NCBI RefSeq assembly: GCF_004337475.1
Contig: NZ_SJZJ01000001.1
Span: 223,826 to 287,825 of the forward strand
Direction: 5' to 3'
DNA: 64,000 nucleotides
Source of the DNA: Nocardioides jejuensis
Lineage (GTDB): Bacteria > Actinomycetota > Actinomycetes > Propionibacteriales > Nocardioidaceae
A model generated the notes under the pieces. That model was given only the letters and a program-made list of their open reading frames with translations. It was not told the DNA's origin and made no database searches. Position numbers and translations under genes: made by a program. How positions within the stretch are numbered: the stretch's first letter is position 1; the number at the start of each line of letters is the position of its first letter. Shown in pieces: positions 18,115 through 27,354 of this stretch.

Positions 18115-18914
18115 GCACCGCCCTCCACGCGGCGGCACCGGTGAGGGAGACCGTGCTCTCCCTCACCGGGGTCCACAAGCGCTTCGGCGCCGTCCAGGCC
18201 CTCACCGACGTCCACCTCGAGGTGGCCGCCGGCGAGGTGGTCGCCCTCGTCGGTGACAACGGCGCCGGCAAGTCGACGCTGGTCAAGGTGATCAGCGGCG
18301 TCTACATCCCTGATGAGGGCGAGGTGGAGCTCGCCGGCCAGAAGGTCCGGATCACCGCGCCCAGCCAGGCCCAGTCGCTCGGCATCGCCACCGTCTTCCA
18401 GGACCTCGCGCTCTGCGACAACCTCGACGTGGTGGCCAACCTGTTCCTCGGACAGGAGCACCTCACCGGCCCGTTCATCGACGAGGTCTCGATGGAGAAG
18501 GACGCGTGGCGGCTGCTGCGTTCCCTCTCCGCGAAGATCCCGTCGGTGCGCATCGCCATCGCCGGACTCTCCGGCGGTCAGCGCCAGACCGTGGCGATCG
18601 CCCGCTCGCTGGTCGGCAGCCCCAAGGTGGTCATGCTCGATGAGCCGACCGCTGCCCTCGGCGTCGCCCAGACGGCCGAGGTGCTCAACCTCGTCGAGCG
18701 CCTCCGCGACCAGGGCCTCGGCGTCATCCTGATCAGCCACAACATGGCCGACGTGCAGGCTGTCGCCGACCGGATCGTCGTTCTCCGCCTAGGCCGCAAC
18801 GCTGCCGAGTTCGACGTCGAGGACGTCACCACGGAGCAGCTCGTCGCCGCCATCACGGGTGCGTCGGACAACGTCGTCGCCGCCCGCCAGTCCCGCAAGG
18901 AGGGCTCCTCGTGA
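18111..18914 (+). CDS. Sugar ABC transporter ATP-binding protein, single domain
   Basis: A 267-residue ATPase with Walker A GDNGAGKST (about 48-56), signature LSGGQRQ and Walker B VVMLDEPTAALG, followed by the switch His in LISHN. It starts at a GTG overlapping the stop of the binding protein (GTGA). Most RbsA/XylG-type ATPases have two fused ATPase domains (~500 residues). Here there is one, so the active unit must be a homodimer. Upstream codons in this frame overlap the binding-protein gene and are not coding. Confidence 0.92.
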   Translation: MSTALHAAAPVRETVLSLTGVHKRFGAVQALTDVHLEVAAGEVVALVGDNGAGKSTLVKVISGVYIPDEGEVELAGQKVRITAPSQAQSLGIATVFQDLALCDNLDVVANLFLGQEHLTGPFIDEVSMEKDAWRLLRSLSAKIPSVRIAIAGLSGGQRQTVAIARSLVGSPKVVMLDEPTAALGVAQTAEVLNLVERLRDQGLGVILISHNMADVQAVADRIVVLRLGRNAAEFDVEDVTTEQLVAAITGASDNVVAARQSRKEGSS

Positions 18915-20155
18915 GCACCGACCTCTCCCCCGTCGCCGCCGACCTCCAGGACGAACGGCTGATCAACAACCAGGGCCTCGCCGCCACCGCGACGGCGTTC
19001 TGGCACCGGCTCAAGGGAGGCGAGCTCGGCTCGCTGCCGGTCGTCTTCGGACTGCTCATGATCTGCACGGTCTTCTACATGCAGGAGCCGCGCTTCCTGT
19101 CGTCGTTCAACCTGGTCTCGATGCTGCAGTTCGCCGCACCCGTCGGGATCATCGCGCTCGGCATCGTGCTGGTGCTGCTGCTCGGCGAGATCGACCTGTC
19201 GGTCGGATCGGTCAGCGGCTTCGCGGCGGCGTGCATGGCGGTCCTCGTGGTCGACCACGGGCAGTCGATGCTCGTCGGCCTGCTCGCGGGCATCGGGGTG
19301 GGCGCCCTGATCGGCGTCGCCTACGCGTTCCTGTACACGAAGATCGGCGTCCCGAGCTTCGTGTTCTCGCTCGCCGGCCTGCTCGCGTTCCAGGGCGGTC
19401 TGCTCTACGTGCTCGGCACCAACGGCACCGTCAACCTGCCCGACGACTCGTTCCTGGTGAACTTCGCCCGCTTCGACTTCGTGCCCGAGTCGGTCTCCTA
19501 CGCGCTCGTCGTCCTGATCGTCGCTGCGTACGCCGTGACGCACCTGGTCAGCCGGCGACGCCGCACGGCTGCCGGGCTCAGCAACAGCTGGCTTCCGGTC
19601 GTGATCGCCAAGGCCGCTCTGATGCTCGTCGGACTGCTCTGGCTCACCTGGTACCTCAACATCGACCGTGGCTGGGGTTACCTCTGGGTGCTCTTCGCGG
19701 CGCTGGTGGTCGGACTCGACCTGCTGCTCCGCAAGACCCGCTGGGGCCGCTACATCTTCGCGGTCGGTGGCAACGAGGAGGCCGCTCGTCGCACCGGCAT
19801 CAAGGTGACCCGGGTCTACCTGTCGGTCTTCGTCGGTTGCTCCACGCTCGCCGCGCTGGGTGGCCTGATGATGGCCGGCAACCTGACCACCGTCTCGCAG
19901 TCCAGCGGCACCACCGACACCAACCTCACGGCGATCGCGGCAGCGGTCATCGGCGGCACCAGCCTCTTCGGCGGTCGCGGGTCGGCGTACTCCGCGATGC
20001 TCGGGATCATCGTGCTCCAGTCGATCCAGAGCGGTCTCAACATGCTCAACGTCGACTCGTCGGTGCGCTTCATGGTCACCGGCGCCGTGCTCCTGCTCGC
20101 GATCGCGATCGACTCGGTCTCGCGCAAGGCACGCACCAGCAGCGGTCGCGGCTAG
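18911..20155 (+). CDS. Sugar ABC transporter permease (XylH-like)
   Basis: A 414-residue integral membrane protein with about ten hydrophobic segments. The family signature of branched-type sugar permeases is seen in LLGEIDLSVGSVSGFAAACMA, and GGTSLFGGRGSAYSAMLG near the C-terminus matches the conserved late loop. It has a GTG start overlapping the ATPase stop by GTGA, so all three importer genes are translationally coupled. Expression is probably controlled by the divergent ROK protein. The stop codon overlaps the first base of a long inverted-repeat element. Confidence 0.9.
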   Translation: MSTDLSPVAADLQDERLINNQGLAATATAFWHRLKGGELGSLPVVFGLLMICTVFYMQEPRFLSSFNLVSMLQFAAPVGIIALGIVLVLLLGEIDLSVGSVSGFAAACMAVLVVDHGQSMLVGLLAGIGVGALIGVAYAFLYTKIGVPSFVFSLAGLLAFQGGLLYVLGTNGTVNLPDDSFLVNFARFDFVPESVSYALVVLIVAAYAVTHLVSRRRRTAAGLSNSWLPVVIAKAALMLVGLLWLTWYLNIDRGWGYLWVLFAALVVGLDLLLRKTRWGRYIFAVGGNEEAARRTGIKVTRVYLSVFVGCSTLAALGGLMMAGNLTTVSQSSGTTDTNLTAIAAAVIGGTSLFGGRGSAYSAMLGIIVLQSIQSGLNMLNVDSSVRFMVTGAVLLLAIAIDSVSRKARTSSGRG

Positions 20156-20314
20156 GGCGTGCCTGGCAAACCGTCGCCGTCGCGAGCGGTGTCCGGTGCG
20201 TGGGCTGGCAAGGCGGAGGAGGGAGCCGTGGCGGAGCCACGGCGACTGACGACAACGCTGCCAGGTCGCGTGCCGGGGGCCGCGCAGCAGGCGTGGGGTT
20301 TGCCAGACGCGCCC
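20155..20314. repeat. ~160-bp inverted-repeat (long hairpin) element
   Basis: The ends GGGCGTGCCTGGCAAACC (20155-20172) and GGTTTGCCAGACGCGCCC (20297-20314) are inverted repeats matching at 16 of 18 positions. The centre is GCCGTGGC-GGA-GCCACGGC (20225-20243). Much of the sequence between also pairs with G-U-compatible changes (for example CTGGCA near 20206 with TGCCAG near 20268). No ORF is in it. It could be a dispersed intergenic repeat (MITE-like) or a processed 3' RNA structure of the importer mRNA. Confidence 0.6.
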
Positions 20315-20336
20315 TGCCCACACCGCACACGCTGCA

Positions 20337-20372
20337 CGAACGCCCCGTCCGGAACCCCGGGCGGGGCGTTCG
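20337..20372. terminator. Bidirectional terminator between importer and pilus operon
   Basis: CGAACGCCCCG (20337-20347) pairs with CGGGGCGTTCG (20362-20372). It lies between two converging transcription units, the sugar permease (+) and the prepilin peptidase (-), and just beyond the 160-bp hairpin element. Confidence 0.7.
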
Positions 20373-20377
20373 TCGTG

Positions 20378-21166
20378 TCAGGCTGCGCCCAGGGCACGCA
20401 GGTAGGCATCCCCGAGCCCACCCGCACCCAGGATCGCGGCCACTGCGCCCACCAGCATGAACGGCCCGAACGGCACCGCCGTCTTGCGCCCCGCTCCACT
20501 CGCGACGATGAGGACGACGCCGACGGCCGCTCCGATGACGAACGCCCCGAAGCCACCGGCCAACAGGGTGCCCCAGGACAGGTAGCCCATCATCGCGCCC
20601 ACCGGCGCCGCCAGCTTCACGTCACCCCAGCCCATCGCGCCGCGAGCCACCAGGGCGATGACGAGGTAGACCCCGCCGAGCAGCGCTCCCCCGAGCGCCG
20701 CCCGGAGGAGAGCATGCGGGTCGCCGTCGACGGCGAGCAGCACCGGGAGGACGACGTACAGCGGCAGGACGATGACGTCCGGCAGCCGGCGTACGTCGAG
20801 GTCGATCAGGGCGAGCGCCACTCCCCCCGCGGCGAAGGCGAGGTACGCCGGCAGCAGCGCCGGCCGGTCCCCCAGCCGCAGCGCGACCACCGCGAACAAG
20901 ATGCCCGTGCCGAGCTCGACGAGCGGGTAGCGCGCGCTGATCGGCGCACGACAGTCGCGGCAGCGGCCCCGCAGCAGCAGCCAGCCGAGCACCGGCACGT
21001 TGTCACGCGCCCGGATCGCGTGGCCGCACGCCGGGCACGCGCTCGGCGGGCTGACGATCGACTCGCCCCGCGGCACGCGCCAGGCGACGACGTTGAGGAA
21101 GGAGCCGATGAGGAGCCCGAGCACTCCAGTGAACGCCGCCCACGCGGCCGGCAGCACGTCCGTCAT
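20378..21166 (-). CDS. pilD: Type IV prepilin peptidase
   Basis: A 262-residue membrane aspartyl protease that cuts and N-methylates prepilins. The N-terminal cytoplasmic zinc site has CPACGH and CRDC. The two catalytic aspartates lie in IDLDVRRLPD and in GWGDVKLA (family GxGD/A24). About eight hydrophobic helices follow. The start ATG overlaps the stop of the upstream large minor pilin (ATGA). It is the last gene of the pilus operon. Confidence 0.93.
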   Translation of the reverse strand: MTDVLPAAWAAFTGVLGLLIGSFLNVVAWRVPRGESIVSPPSACPACGHAIRARDNVPVLGWLLLRGRCRDCRAPISARYPLVELGTGILFAVVALRLGDRPALLPAYLAFAAGGVALALIDLDVRRLPDVIVLPLYVVLPVLLAVDGDPHALLRAALGGALLGGVYLVIALVARGAMGWGDVKLAAPVGAMMGYLSWGTLLAGGFGAFVIGAAVGVVLIVASGAGRKTAVPFGPFMLVGAVAAILGAGGLGDAYLRALGAA

Positions 21167-23271
21167 CGCTGCTCAGCCCAGCTCAGGATCTCGACCTTCC
21201 GCTGGCCCGGGACGGGATGGACGATCCCATCGGAGTCGACGCCGTCGGTGAGCTGGACCCGCGCGGAGAGCGCAGGATTCCCGGAGGTGGAGCAGGGCCC
21301 GCTGCCGGCGCACAGGTAGACCTTCAGGTCGACCGCGGTGACGGCGGACCCGAGGCCGAGGGCCGGGTCGGGGATCGAGATCAGCGGGTAGCCCCAGACC
21401 TGCGAGGGCTGCGACTTGAAGTTGACGCCCCAGGCGAGGACACCCCAGCGGAACGCGACCAGTGCGCTGGCCGAGCTGCCCGGCGTGAGCGTGATGTAGC
21501 CCTTCGGTGCGTACGTCGCTCCCTGCACCACGAACTCGCCCTGGAAGTTGCCGCCGTGGTCGGTGATGAAGGTCTGCGACGTCGTCGCGGCTCGCAGGGC
21601 CGGCTCGACCCAGGACACGGTGAGCGACACGGCGTCGATGCTGAGGGTGTCGTTCTTGTTGCTGTCGCTGATCCGGAGCTGGATCTTGGGGTTGGTAGCA
21701 GAGAATCCACTCGCGGAGGCGAGGAACTGGGCGTTGACCAGCGTCGTGAGGTCGGTGTCGGTGCCGCTCGGCGCCACCTGGACTGTGCCCGCCTGGCCCT
21801 GCACGCTCGCCTGGAACGCCGCATTCGGGTTCGCGACAGTCAGACCGTTCGTATAGGTCACCTTCAGTTTGGCCGAGGTGATCAGCGAGCCAACCGGGAT
21901 ACCGGCCAATCCCGGGAAGTTCTGCAGGTCGAGCCCACCGGTGTTGTTGTTCTTCGTGGACTTCCAGTCATCCGTCTTCAGCGGAGCGCCGGTCGCCGTC
22001 AACGCAGCAGTGAGCGTGGTGGCGTTCGCACCGTTGGCGGGGTTGGGGGTGAAGGCATCGTTCTTGCCACCGGTGACCGTCGTGACGTTCGCGGACGCAG
22101 CACCCGCGACGTTCTGCGTTCCAGGCGTCGACCCGGCTTGCTGCTGGTACAGCGTCAGCGGCGCCTTGCCGCCGTTCGAAGGACCGCAGAGCTCGACATG
22201 GGCGGTGTCCTCCACCTGCACAAAGCTGCTGCCGCCGAAGACGAACTGCACTCCTGACGTCGACGGGCTGTTGATCGGGCTGACGCAACGACCAGGGATC
22301 GACGATCCACCTGAGGAGACGCCACCGATCACCGTCGTGGCGATGTCCCACGGCTGGTTGTCGGAGAAGTCGAAGTAGTACTTGCCGCTCGCAAAGGTGG
22401 CCGTCCCGCAGGAGTTCACCGCAGTCGAGAGCGCCACACCGTTGTTGTAGAACCCCGGCTGGAACGAGCAGCCCTGCGTCGCAGGGTTCTGCCACGTCGG
22501 CACCGACGACAGGGGTGAGTCCGGAGCCGTCGGCGTGACGAATCCGCCGGTGCACGAGGGGATGATCGACCCGGTGCAACTGTTGGCGACGACCTTGCCA
22601 TTGGTCCGGAGCGTGCCGGCCGTGACGTTGACGAAGGTCTTCGACTGGATGCTTCCGCGGACCGGGATCTCCGTGCCTGATCCGAGGCCCTTGAGCGTGA
22701 TGCCATCGTTGCAGGACCCGCCAGACACCAGCGCGGTGCAGGCTCCCGTTCCCATGGTGGTCAGTGCACGAGCGAACGCGTCACTGGCATCCGGCACCAC
22801 CACGACCGTCCCACCGCCCGATCCGAAGATCCCGGTGCCGGCCACCGGAGTGCAGACCACGGTGGCGGACTTCGATGCGCTGCCGCCGCTCTGGGTCTTC
22901 GGGTAGACATACTTCAGCGTGATCGTGTCCAGCGCTGTCCCGTCGGAGGCCTTCTTGCCGAAGCATCCGGTCCCGTCGGTGTTGTTGTCGTAGACCCAGG
23001 TGCCGGCGCCGTCGGCTCCATTCGGGTAGGTGGCCACCGACGACGGAACGCTCGACTTCGCCCCCTGAACGAGGTCGGTCACCGCGACCTTGCCGGCCGC
23101 ATCGCCGGCGTAGGCCTGGCCGGCGACGTCGCGCAGGGTCGACGTCGCCGCGAAGTTGGTCCAGCCCTTGGCGAGCAGGACGCCGGTCACGAGCGACACC
23201 GTCGTGACGATGATCATCGCGAAGACGAGCATCGCTCCTTCGTCGTTCGGGCGAACTGTCGAGCGCTTCAT
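21163..23271 (-). CDS. Very large PilX/GspK-like minor pilin
   Basis: A 702-residue protein with a prepilin-like start: MKRSTVRPNDEG, then a hydrophobic helix AMLVFAMIIVTTVSLVTGVLLA. Cleavage after Gly12 would leave no Glu at position 5, as in GspK and PilX tip pseudopilins. The large extracellular part is Gly/Ser/Thr-rich with cysteine pairs (for example FGSGGG flanked by VVCTP, and later SGGSCND). It overlaps both neighbours by 4 nt (ATGA). At about three times the usual size of a minor pilin it may be a tip adhesin; that is inference. Start chosen at the ATG overlapping the previous stop. Confidence 0.7.
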   Translation of the reverse strand: MKRSTVRPNDEGAMLVFAMIIVTTVSLVTGVLLAKGWTNFAATSTLRDVAGQAYAGDAAGKVAVTDLVQGAKSSVPSSVATYPNGADGAGTWVYDNNTDGTGCFGKKASDGTALDTITLKYVYPKTQSGGSASKSATVVCTPVAGTGIFGSGGGTVVVVPDASDAFARALTTMGTGACTALVSGGSCNDGITLKGLGSGTEIPVRGSIQSKTFVNVTAGTLRTNGKVVANSCTGSIIPSCTGGFVTPTAPDSPLSSVPTWQNPATQGCSFQPGFYNNGVALSTAVNSCGTATFASGKYYFDFSDNQPWDIATTVIGGVSSGGSSIPGRCVSPINSPSTSGVQFVFGGSSFVQVEDTAHVELCGPSNGGKAPLTLYQQQAGSTPGTQNVAGAASANVTTVTGGKNDAFTPNPANGANATTLTAALTATGAPLKTDDWKSTKNNNTGGLDLQNFPGLAGIPVGSLITSAKLKVTYTNGLTVANPNAAFQASVQGQAGTVQVAPSGTDTDLTTLVNAQFLASASGFSATNPKIQLRISDSNKNDTLSIDAVSLTVSWVEPALRAATTSQTFITDHGGNFQGEFVVQGATYAPKGYITLTPGSSASALVAFRWGVLAWGVNFKSQPSQVWGYPLISIPDPALGLGSAVTAVDLKVYLCAGSGPCSTSGNPALSARVQLTDGVDSDGIVHPVPGQRKVEILSWAEQR

Positions 23272-23942
23272 CCCTGCCTCCGCTGGGCCGTGAGCGTGAG
23301 GTTGGAGTAACCCGTGCTGGCGTGCACCGTCTGGCTGAGGTCCTGCACGTCCATGGAGATCCGGACCGTCGCGGGGTACGGGGAGGTGCCGGTGCAGCCC
23401 GTTGCGGCGCCCGCGTTCGAGTAGCAGGTGACCGTAGGGACACCCGTCAGGTGACGGGCCACGACGATGTCGCTCGTCGTGTCTCCGCACCGCTTGCGCC
23501 ACAACTGAACCTGGCTCGTGCCGTTCGAGTTGGCCACCGTCTTCGTGTAGTAGGTCGCCCTGTTGGAACTGGCTCCATCCCAGGCCTGGTCCTTGTCATC
23601 GGTCGGGGCGCTCTTGAAGTCGTTCCAGGCGAACATCACCAGAGCGCCGCCCGACGAGGGCGCGCACCCGGGCGCCGTTCCCTCCCAGACAGCCTGGGAG
23701 GTCGGAATCGTGCCGCCGCTCGGCTTGCCCCGAACGCCGAAGCTGCTGACGTCCTGCTGCCAGTACGCCGAGACGAACTGCTGGTCCGTCGACTCGTTGA
23801 GTCGGGTGCTGGTCTCGTTACTGGTCCGGAGGTAGCCGAAGACGACCCCGATCAGGGCGACCACGATGATCCCGAGGATCGCCACAGTCACCACGAGCTC
23901 GATGAGGGTGAACCCGTCCTCATCCCGGCGCGGGCTCAACAT
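23268..23942 (-). CDS. Minor pilin, PilW-like
   Basis: A 224-residue pseudopilin. The prepilin motif is PRRDEDG-FTLIELVVTVAILG, with predicted cleavage after Gly10 and Glu at position 5 of the mature chain. The C-terminal domain has several cysteines that could form disulfides. The start ATG overlaps the end of the preceding pseudopilin by 7 nt, and the stop overlaps the next gene by ATGA. An upstream in-frame extension to 24080 lies inside the neighbour and is rejected. Confidence 0.82.
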   Translation of the reverse strand: MLSPRRDEDGFTLIELVVTVAILGIIVVALIGVVFGYLRTSNETSTRLNESTDQQFVSAYWQQDVSSFGVRGKPSGGTIPTSQAVWEGTAPGCAPSSGGALVMFAWNDFKSAPTDDKDQAWDGASSNRATYYTKTVANSNGTSQVQLWRKRCGDTTSDIVVARHLTGVPTVTCYSNAGAATGCTGTSPYPATVRISMDVQDLSQTVHASTGYSNLTLTAQRRQG

Positions 23943-24415
23943 GGGCTCGGCAGCGACCCGCTGCAGGGCTTGCGGATGATCACGGTGAGGGACTCGCTTG
24001 CCTGGTGGGAGCCGGCCCCGGGACTGGTCACGTTGAGCGTCAGACGCTGACTGCCGTCGTCCGTCCCGCAGGAGGCCCACGCCGTCCCGTTGTAGACGAC
24101 TGCGGCCGTCTGGGTGGCTGTGTAGCCGGCTGGCAGACCAGCGGCGTTCTTCACCGCGCTGCTCAGATAGGCGTTGGCGGCTGCACAGCTCTTGTAGCCG
24201 CCCGACGTGTTGGCTGCGTCCTGGATCGCCTCCGCCAGGCTGCGGACATAGCTGCCGCCGTTCGCCTGCTTGCGTCCGAGGTCGGACGTCTTCACGCTGA
24301 GCTCGAGACCCGCCATCACCGCGACACCCGCGAGGCCAAGGATCACGATCGTGACGAGCAGCTCGATGAGCGTCTCGCCCCCTTCTCCTCCCGGGTCTCG
24401 TGCCGCGGCGGACAT
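23936..24415 (-). CDS. Minor pilin, PilV-like
   Basis: A 159-residue pseudopilin beginning MSAAARDPGGEGG-ETLIELLVTIVILG. Cleavage after Gly13 would leave Glu, rather than the usual Phe or Met, at mature position 1, while the important Glu at position 5 is kept. One N-terminal helix is followed by a small globular domain with cysteines (SCAAA, SCGT, KPCS, SPC). It starts 2 nt after the pilC stop and overlaps the next minor pilin. Confidence 0.78.
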   Translation of the reverse strand: MSAAARDPGGEGGETLIELLVTIVILGLAGVAVMAGLELSVKTSDLGRKQANGGSYVRSLAEAIQDAANTSGGYKSCAAANAYLSSAVKNAAGLPAGYTATQTAAVVYNGTAWASCGTDDGSQRLTLNVTSPGAGSHQASESLTVIIRKPCSGSLPSPC

Positions 24416-24416
24416 C

Positions 24417-25622
24417 TCAGATCTCCACCTGGTTGAAGATGCCGTACATCGCCGAGACCAGTGCCACGGCGACGAAGCCCACGATCAGGCCCATCACGAT
24501 GATCACGAGCGGCTCGAAGAGTGCAGTCAGCTTGGCGATCTTGTAGTCGAGCTCGGCCTCGTAGTACTCCGCAGTGACCTCGAGCTGGGTGTCGAGCGAA
24601 CCGGTGTCCTCGCCCACCCGCAGCATCGAGGTCGCAGTACCCGGAAAGAGCTGGGTACGCGCGAGTGGACCCGCGATCCCCTGCCCCTCGAGCATCTGCT
24701 GGGACACCTCGCCGAGCCGCCGCACGAAGACCCGGTTGCGCAATGCGTCGGTCGTCACCCCCAGGGCCTCGGTCAGGCTCACGCCAGCACTCACCATCGA
24801 AGCGAGCACACGGCAGAAGCGCTCGACGAGGGCGTACTGGATCGTCTGGCCCAGGACCGGCACCTTCAGGAGGAACGCGTCGCGTGCGTACTTGCCTGCC
24901 TGGAACCGGGTCGCGACCACGTAGATCAGGACCAGCACAGCAAGGCCACCGAGCAGGGCCCACCACCAGTCACCGAGGAACGCGGTGAAGGCCATGAGCA
25001 TCCGGGTCGGCAGCGGGAGCTTCGCGTCGAGGTCCTCGAAGAAGGTCTGGAACTTGGGAAGCACGTAGACCGCCAGCACGACGACGGTCACGATCGACAT
25101 GACGGAGACGACCGCGGGGTACATGAGGGCCGACTTGATCTTGCGTCGGGCCTCCAGGTCGCGCTCGATGTAGCGCGAGAGACGGGCGAGAACAGAGTCG
25201 AGCTCGCCGGTCAGCTCAGCCGACCGCACGATTCCGCGATAGAACGGCGGGAAGACCCTCGGGAAGCGGTCCAGCGTGTCGGAGAACCGTTCGCCGGAGC
25301 GAAGCCCGTCTTCGATGTCGTTCATCATCCGCCGGACAGAGGAGTTCTCGCTCTCCGCACCAATCGTGTGCACCGCCTCCAGGATCGGCAGCCCTGCGCG
25401 GAGGAACGCCGCGATCTGGCGCGACAGGTGCATGACCTCGACACGCTTGATCCTCGGTCCGGAGATCTCGTAGTTGAGCACGCTCTTCTTCTCCGTGACG
25501 CGCAGGTCACGGAGCTCCTGCTGATAAAGCGCCACCTCCGCGTCGCCACGAGACGCGGCGCGCTGGGTGCCCTTGACCCGGTCACCACCGAGATCGACTC
25601 CGACGTAGGCGAACTTCGGCAT
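24417..25622 (-). CDS. pilC: Type IV pilus inner-membrane platform protein
   Basis: A 401-residue GspF/PilC protein. It has two copies of the cytoplasmic T2SSF domain (about 65-190 and 270-395), each followed by hydrophobic helices. Family marks include FLRAGLPILEAV, FYRGIVRSAELTGELDSVLARL and, in the second copy, MVSAGVSLTEAL and MLRVGEDTGSLD. It is the platform on which the PilB and PilT ATPases act. It starts 1 nt after the pilB stop. Confidence 0.92.
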   Translation of the reverse strand: MPKFAYVGVDLGGDRVKGTQRAASRGDAEVALYQQELRDLRVTEKKSVLNYEISGPRIKRVEVMHLSRQIAAFLRAGLPILEAVHTIGAESENSSVRRMMNDIEDGLRSGERFSDTLDRFPRVFPPFYRGIVRSAELTGELDSVLARLSRYIERDLEARRKIKSALMYPAVVSVMSIVTVVVLAVYVLPKFQTFFEDLDAKLPLPTRMLMAFTAFLGDWWWALLGGLAVLVLIYVVATRFQAGKYARDAFLLKVPVLGQTIQYALVERFCRVLASMVSAGVSLTEALGVTTDALRNRVFVRRLGEVSQQMLEGQGIAGPLARTQLFPGTATSMLRVGEDTGSLDTQLEVTAEYYEAELDYKIAKLTALFEPLVIIVMGLIVGFVAVALVSAMYGIFNQVEI

Positions 25623-25623
25623 C

Positions 25624-27351
25624 TCAGACTCCTGCCACGTAGATGGAACGCATGACCTCAGCGGGCGTGGTGATGCCCTCGGCGACGAGCCGGGCGCCCT
25701 GCTCCTGCAATGTCCGCATGCCCTCGCTCCGGGCTAGCTTCCGCATCTCGTCGTGCGGCACGCGGTCGACGATCCGTTCACGGACCTCGTCGGTCACGGT
25801 GAGCAACTCGTAGACGCCGATGCGCTCGAGGTAGCCGGTGTGGGCGCAGAGGTGGCACCCGACCCCGTGCACGAACCCGTCGGTCGGCTCCGGTGCCCCG
25901 AAGCTGCGCAGGAAACCCATCTCTTCGACGGTCGGCTGGTACGGCGCCAGGCAGCTGGTGCAACTGCGCCGTACGAGCCGCTGCGCCATCACGGCACTGA
26001 CCGACGACGCCACGAGAAAGGCCTCGATCCCCATGTCGAGGAGACGGTAGAGCGCAGACACCGCCTCGGTCGCGTGCAGCGAGGAGAGCACCATGTGGCC
26101 GGTGAGCGCCGACTGGACGGCAATGCGAGCGGTGTCGACGTCACGGATCTCACCGACGAGGATCACGTCAGGGTCCTGGCGCAAGATCGACTTGAGGCCG
26201 CCAGCGAACGTGATGCCCGCCTGCTCGTTGATCTGGATCTGGTTGATCGAGTCGAAGGTGTACTCGACCGGGTCCTCGATCGTCATGATGTTGCGGTCGA
26301 CCGTATCGAGCTCGCCGAGCGAGGCGTAGAGCGTGGTCGTCTTGCCACCGCCCGTCGGCCCCGCGCAGATGATCATCCCGTAGGGCTGGTGCACCAGGCT
26401 GCGGAAGCGATCAGCGGTGTCGTCTGGCATGCCCAGCTGGGTCAGCTGGAAGAGCGGCCGGCTCTTGTCAAGAAGGCGCATGACCACCTTCTCGCCGCCG
26501 ATCACCGCCGTCGTTGCGACGCGGATGTCGACCTCGCGGCCCTCGACGTTCATCGAGATCTGACCGTCCTGAGGACGGCGTCGCTCAACGATGTTCATCC
26601 CGCCCAGGATCTTCAGACGGCTGACCAGCGCGGGGCCGATCGACCCGGGAAGGTCCAGGACGTCGTTGAGCGCGCCGTCGATGCGGTACCTCACCCGGAC
26701 GCGCTCCCCCGCCGGCTCGATGTGGATGTCGGAGGCGCGGTCCCGCAGGCCCTGCGTGATCACCTTCTGCACGACCTGCACGACGGGAGCGTCCTCGTTG
26801 ACCAACGCAGTTTCCTGCGCTGCGTCCTTGCGCAGCTGGTCGCGCGCCTCGAATGCGAGGACGTGGGTTCCCACCTCGCGGGTCGCCTTGTACTCCGCGT
26901 CGAGGGCCCGGTAGAGCGCGCGGTAGGTCGCGACGACGGGCCGCACGTTCCGACCGACGGCCTCCGCCACGACGGCGACGTGCTCGGGAGAGGGGTCGAG
27001 GACCGCGACCATGACCTGGTCCTCCTCAACGGCGATCGGCAAGGCACAGAGCTCACGCGCGCGTTCCGCGGACAGCAGGACGACTGCCTCGGGATCCGGG
27101 TCCTCGCGGAACTCGGTCGTCTCACAGCCGAAGTTCTCCGCAACCAGCCGGGTCAGTGCGTCGTCAGTGACGACGCCGGCCCGCATCAGTTCCGCCGCGA
27201 GCTGGCTCTCCGGCGCCCCGGTCCGGAGCGCATCGAGCTGATAGGGCTCGATACGGCCGGCTGCCACCAGCAGGTGGGCGATCCGTTCGTCGTACGCGTC
27301 AGGCGAGGCGGCTGGTGCCACAGCCTCGGGCCGACGGCCCTTGAACTTCAT
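25624..27351 (-). CDS. pilB: Type IV pilus extension ATPase
   Basis: A 575-residue GspE/PilB ATPase. The N-terminal region (to about 170) is the GspE_N/MshEN-like domain. The catalytic domain has Walker A GPTGGGKTTT (331-340), an Asp box EDPVEYTFD, Walker B ILVGEIRD and a His box SLHATEA. A four-Cys zinc site CTSC...CHLC is placed as in PilB. It powers pilin polymerisation at the membrane. It starts 3 nt after the pilT stop, with typical operon spacing. Confidence 0.94.
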   Translation of the reverse strand: MKFKGRRPEAVAPAASPDAYDERIAHLLVAAGRIEPYQLDALRTGAPESQLAAELMRAGVVTDDALTRLVAENFGCETTEFREDPDPEAVVLLSAERARELCALPIAVEEDQVMVAVLDPSPEHVAVVAEAVGRNVRPVVATYRALYRALDAEYKATREVGTHVLAFEARDQLRKDAAQETALVNEDAPVVQVVQKVITQGLRDRASDIHIEPAGERVRVRYRIDGALNDVLDLPGSIGPALVSRLKILGGMNIVERRRPQDGQISMNVEGREVDIRVATTAVIGGEKVVMRLLDKSRPLFQLTQLGMPDDTADRFRSLVHQPYGMIICAGPTGGGKTTTLYASLGELDTVDRNIMTIEDPVEYTFDSINQIQINEQAGITFAGGLKSILRQDPDVILVGEIRDVDTARIAVQSALTGHMVLSSLHATEAVSALYRLLDMGIEAFLVASSVSAVMAQRLVRRSCTSCLAPYQPTVEEMGFLRSFGAPEPTDGFVHGVGCHLCAHTGYLERIGVYELLTVTDEVRERIVDRVPHDEMRKLARSEGMRTLQEQGARLVAEGITTPAEVMRSIYVAGV

Positions 27352-27354
27352 GGC

